NCBI RefSeq assembly: GCF_000422485.1
Contig: NZ_AULW01000051.1
Coordinates: forward strand, 29,457 to 93,456
Length of the DNA: 64,000 bases
Direction: 5' to 3'
Origin: Paenibacillus pasadenensis DSM 19293
GTDB lineage: Bacteria > Bacillota > Bacilli > Paenibacillales > Paenibacillaceae
Every line of letters starts with the position of its first letter. Within the stretch, counting starts at the first letter, position 1. The notes beneath the pieces were generated by a model. That model was not told where the DNA came from. It saw only the letters and a program-made list of their open reading frames with translations, and made no database searches. The position numbers were made by a program, and so were the translations under genes. Below are positions 62,804 to 64,000 of this stretch, piece after piece.

Positions 62804-63283
62804 TTACATCAGTCCCCGTTCCTTCAGGCTTACGAAATTCTCGTTTCCGAGTATGATGTGGTCAAGAAGATCGATGCCAAGCAGGCATCCGCTGTCTCTC
62901 AAACGCTCTGTCAAGTCCACGTCCTCCGGGCTCGGATCGGGCTCCCCGGAAGGATGGTTATGGCAGGCTACGATTGAAGCGGAATTCGCGAGGATTGCAA
63001 GCTTAAACGTCTCTCGCGGATGCACCAAGGATGCGTTCAGCGTCCCGGTCGAAACCTGGTGGATGGCGGTCGGCTCGTTTTTCGTGTTCAGGCAAAGGAT
63101 GCAGAATGTTTCCCTGTCACAGTCCCCGATGAACTGGCGAAAAAGCGCCGCCGCATCCGCCGGAGTGCGGATCTTTCGGTTCGGGTAGAGAATCGAACTC
63201 GATTCTCGGACCATTCGCAGGCTGACGACCTGAATTCTTTTCGCGGGTTTTCCTTGATGGGAATCCAATGGTTCGATCGTCAC
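62804..63283 (-). CDS. RadC/JAB-domain protein
   Basis: 159 residues from GTG 63283, which overlaps the upstream stop (GTGA). The JAB/MPN metal motif is complete: a Glu-containing NTKNEPTAIHQVSTGTLNAS, then ACHNHPSGEPDPSPEDVDLT with HxH and Asp, and LLGIDLLDHIILG. RadC-like proteins are frequent cargo of integrative elements and are thought to be metal-dependent nucleases or peptidases; the true function is unsettled. It lacks the N-terminal helix-hairpin-helix part of chromosomal RadC. Confidence 0.88.
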   Translation of the reverse strand: MTIEPLDSHQGKPAKRIQVVSLRMVRESSSILYPNRKIRTPADAAALFRQFIGDCDRETFCILCLNTKNEPTAIHQVSTGTLNASLVHPRETFKLAILANSASIVACHNHPSGEPDPSPEDVDLTERLRDSGCLLGIDLLDHIILGNENFVSLKERGLM

Positions 63284-63669
63284 AGACAGACACCCCCGTC
63301 CAGCATCCCCGCAAACCACCTTTCTGTTGTGTCGGGTTGGGAGCCGACCAGTGAAATCAGAAAGGTGAACCTATCGTTGTCTTCCATCAGGCAGACTTTG
63401 AAAAGCTGGCAGTCTTCAAGAGCGATTCGCTCAGCGTACTCTACATCGACCGACCAGCTTTCAAGTTGGTAGGTGGAAAGGCATTGTCCAGGAGGCAGCA
63501 CGAGTAGCGCGTATCCGTGGTCGGACAATCGGAACTCTCCGCCATCGTGATCGAGTGATAGCTGCAACTGGTCCAAGAAATCCCCGAGAAACCGGCAAGC
63601 GGGTGCTGGCAGCGCATTTTCTGTCGTACAAAAGTCTTGCATGTCTTGAAGAGTATCGATATGAATCAT
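63280..63669 (-). CDS. Hypothetical protein heading the RadC-recombinase operon
   Basis: 129 residues from ATG 63669, chosen for GGAGG 9 nt upstream (ATG 63708 is in frame without one). Acidic, with a mixed alpha/beta look (LGDFLDQLQLSLDHDGGEFR, ALLVLPPGQCLSTYQLESWS, FTFLISLVGSQPDTTERWFA). No family recognised. Ends coupled to the RadC gene. Confidence 0.6.
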   Translation of the reverse strand: MIHIDTLQDMQDFCTTENALPAPACRFLGDFLDQLQLSLDHDGGEFRLSDHGYALLVLPPGQCLSTYQLESWSVDVEYAERIALEDCQLFKVCLMEDNDRFTFLISLVGSQPDTTERWFAGMLDGGVCL

Positions 63670-64000
63670 TTCTATTCGCCTCCATGATTGGTTTCTATTA
63701 ATCCCCATATCATGGATATATTAAATGGTTGAAAACCCAACAAATACGGTTTGTTACAAGGGTCGGACAAGTCGTTCGGTGAAATATCTTTGTTGAATTG
63801 TCCGTACCCATTACTTGGCGAAGCCCCCGGACTTTCCCGAAAAAGCACCCGCAGCCCCCTTCGGGTGAGTGAGCCCCCGAAAGTGATTTGCGGAGAACCC
63901 TCGCGGCACTTAGGCTTTGGTGTGTTGCCCCCGTTGCCCCCGGCTTGGAGCGGAGAGAGGCAACTTTTTGGAGAACGTTCGTTGTCAGGGGGGGGGGGGG
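63670..64000. other. 331-bp terminal region ending in a G run
   Basis: No gene is seen. The sequence holds six GCCCCC-type blocks (63824-63942), a possible hairpin CACCCG..CGGGTG (63845-63868), and ends in 14 consecutive G. The G run at the edge may be a sequencing or contig-end artefact. The minus-strand operon promoter should lie at about 63670-63760, where AT-rich sequence (ATGGATATATTAAATGG) is present. Confidence 0.5.

Overview
The window is chromosomal DNA of a high-GC, endospore-forming, Paenibacillus-like member of the Bacillales, followed by a mobile region. The evidence for the host is the walRK neighbourhood in conserved order (CBS protein, yybS, gdpP, rplI, dnaB, purA, M23 peptidase, walR-walK-yycH-yycI-yycJ, htrA, CxxH/CxxC protein), Rex- and PurR-type operators, a YheC/YheD-type coat-associated ATP-grasp protein, strong AGGAGG ribosome binding sites and frequent GTG/TTG starts. 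No rRNA, tRNA or CRISPR array was recognised.

Layout. 1-20338 is the conserved core: a DUF1836-type regulator, an LCP cell-wall enzyme, c-di-AMP turnover (gdpP), replication (dnaB), purine synthesis (purA) and the WalRK cell-wall control operon with its accessory genes. 20339-49712 is accessory and lies between the CxxH/CxxC gene and rlmH, which are close neighbours in many Bacillales. It holds a DnaA-box cluster, an ECF42-like sigma factor with its DGPF partner, a 1638-residue DUF11 repeat protein, cydABDC with a Rex operator, fba, selO, a hydroxyacyl-CoA dehydrogenase, regulator/oxidoreductase pairs, and a small signalling or RiPP-like locus. In that locus (42416-45641) a ComQ-like class I isoprenoid enzyme sits next to an NHLP-type leader peptide ending in Trp, and a membrane histidine kinase converges on the peptide gene.

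rlmH (49838-50317) ends the GC-rich part. Its last codons hold a 16-bp sequence, GAACCGTATCACAAGT, that recurs exactly at 58895-58910 inside the 3' part of a large serine recombinase gene. The 8.6 kb between the copies is AT-rich. It carries an EbrAB-like SMR efflux pair with a TetR regulator, phage- or plasmid-like small genes, a Rep-like initiator and two serine recombinases. The attachment point is the same place in rlmH that staphylococcal SCC elements use. Both junctions keep the RlmH C-terminus intact, and joining the ends in silico gives the recombinase a different in-frame C-terminal tail followed by a hairpin. To the right (59006-64000) is a second recombinase module: two overlapping large serine recombinase genes, arranged like ccrAB, behind a RadC/JAB gene and two small genes. 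The window ends in a 14-G run that may mark a contig edge.

Three unrelated families of short tandem palindromic repeats lie at gene 3' ends (dnaB, selO, an MBL hydrolase). In two of them the repeat supplies the last codons of the gene.
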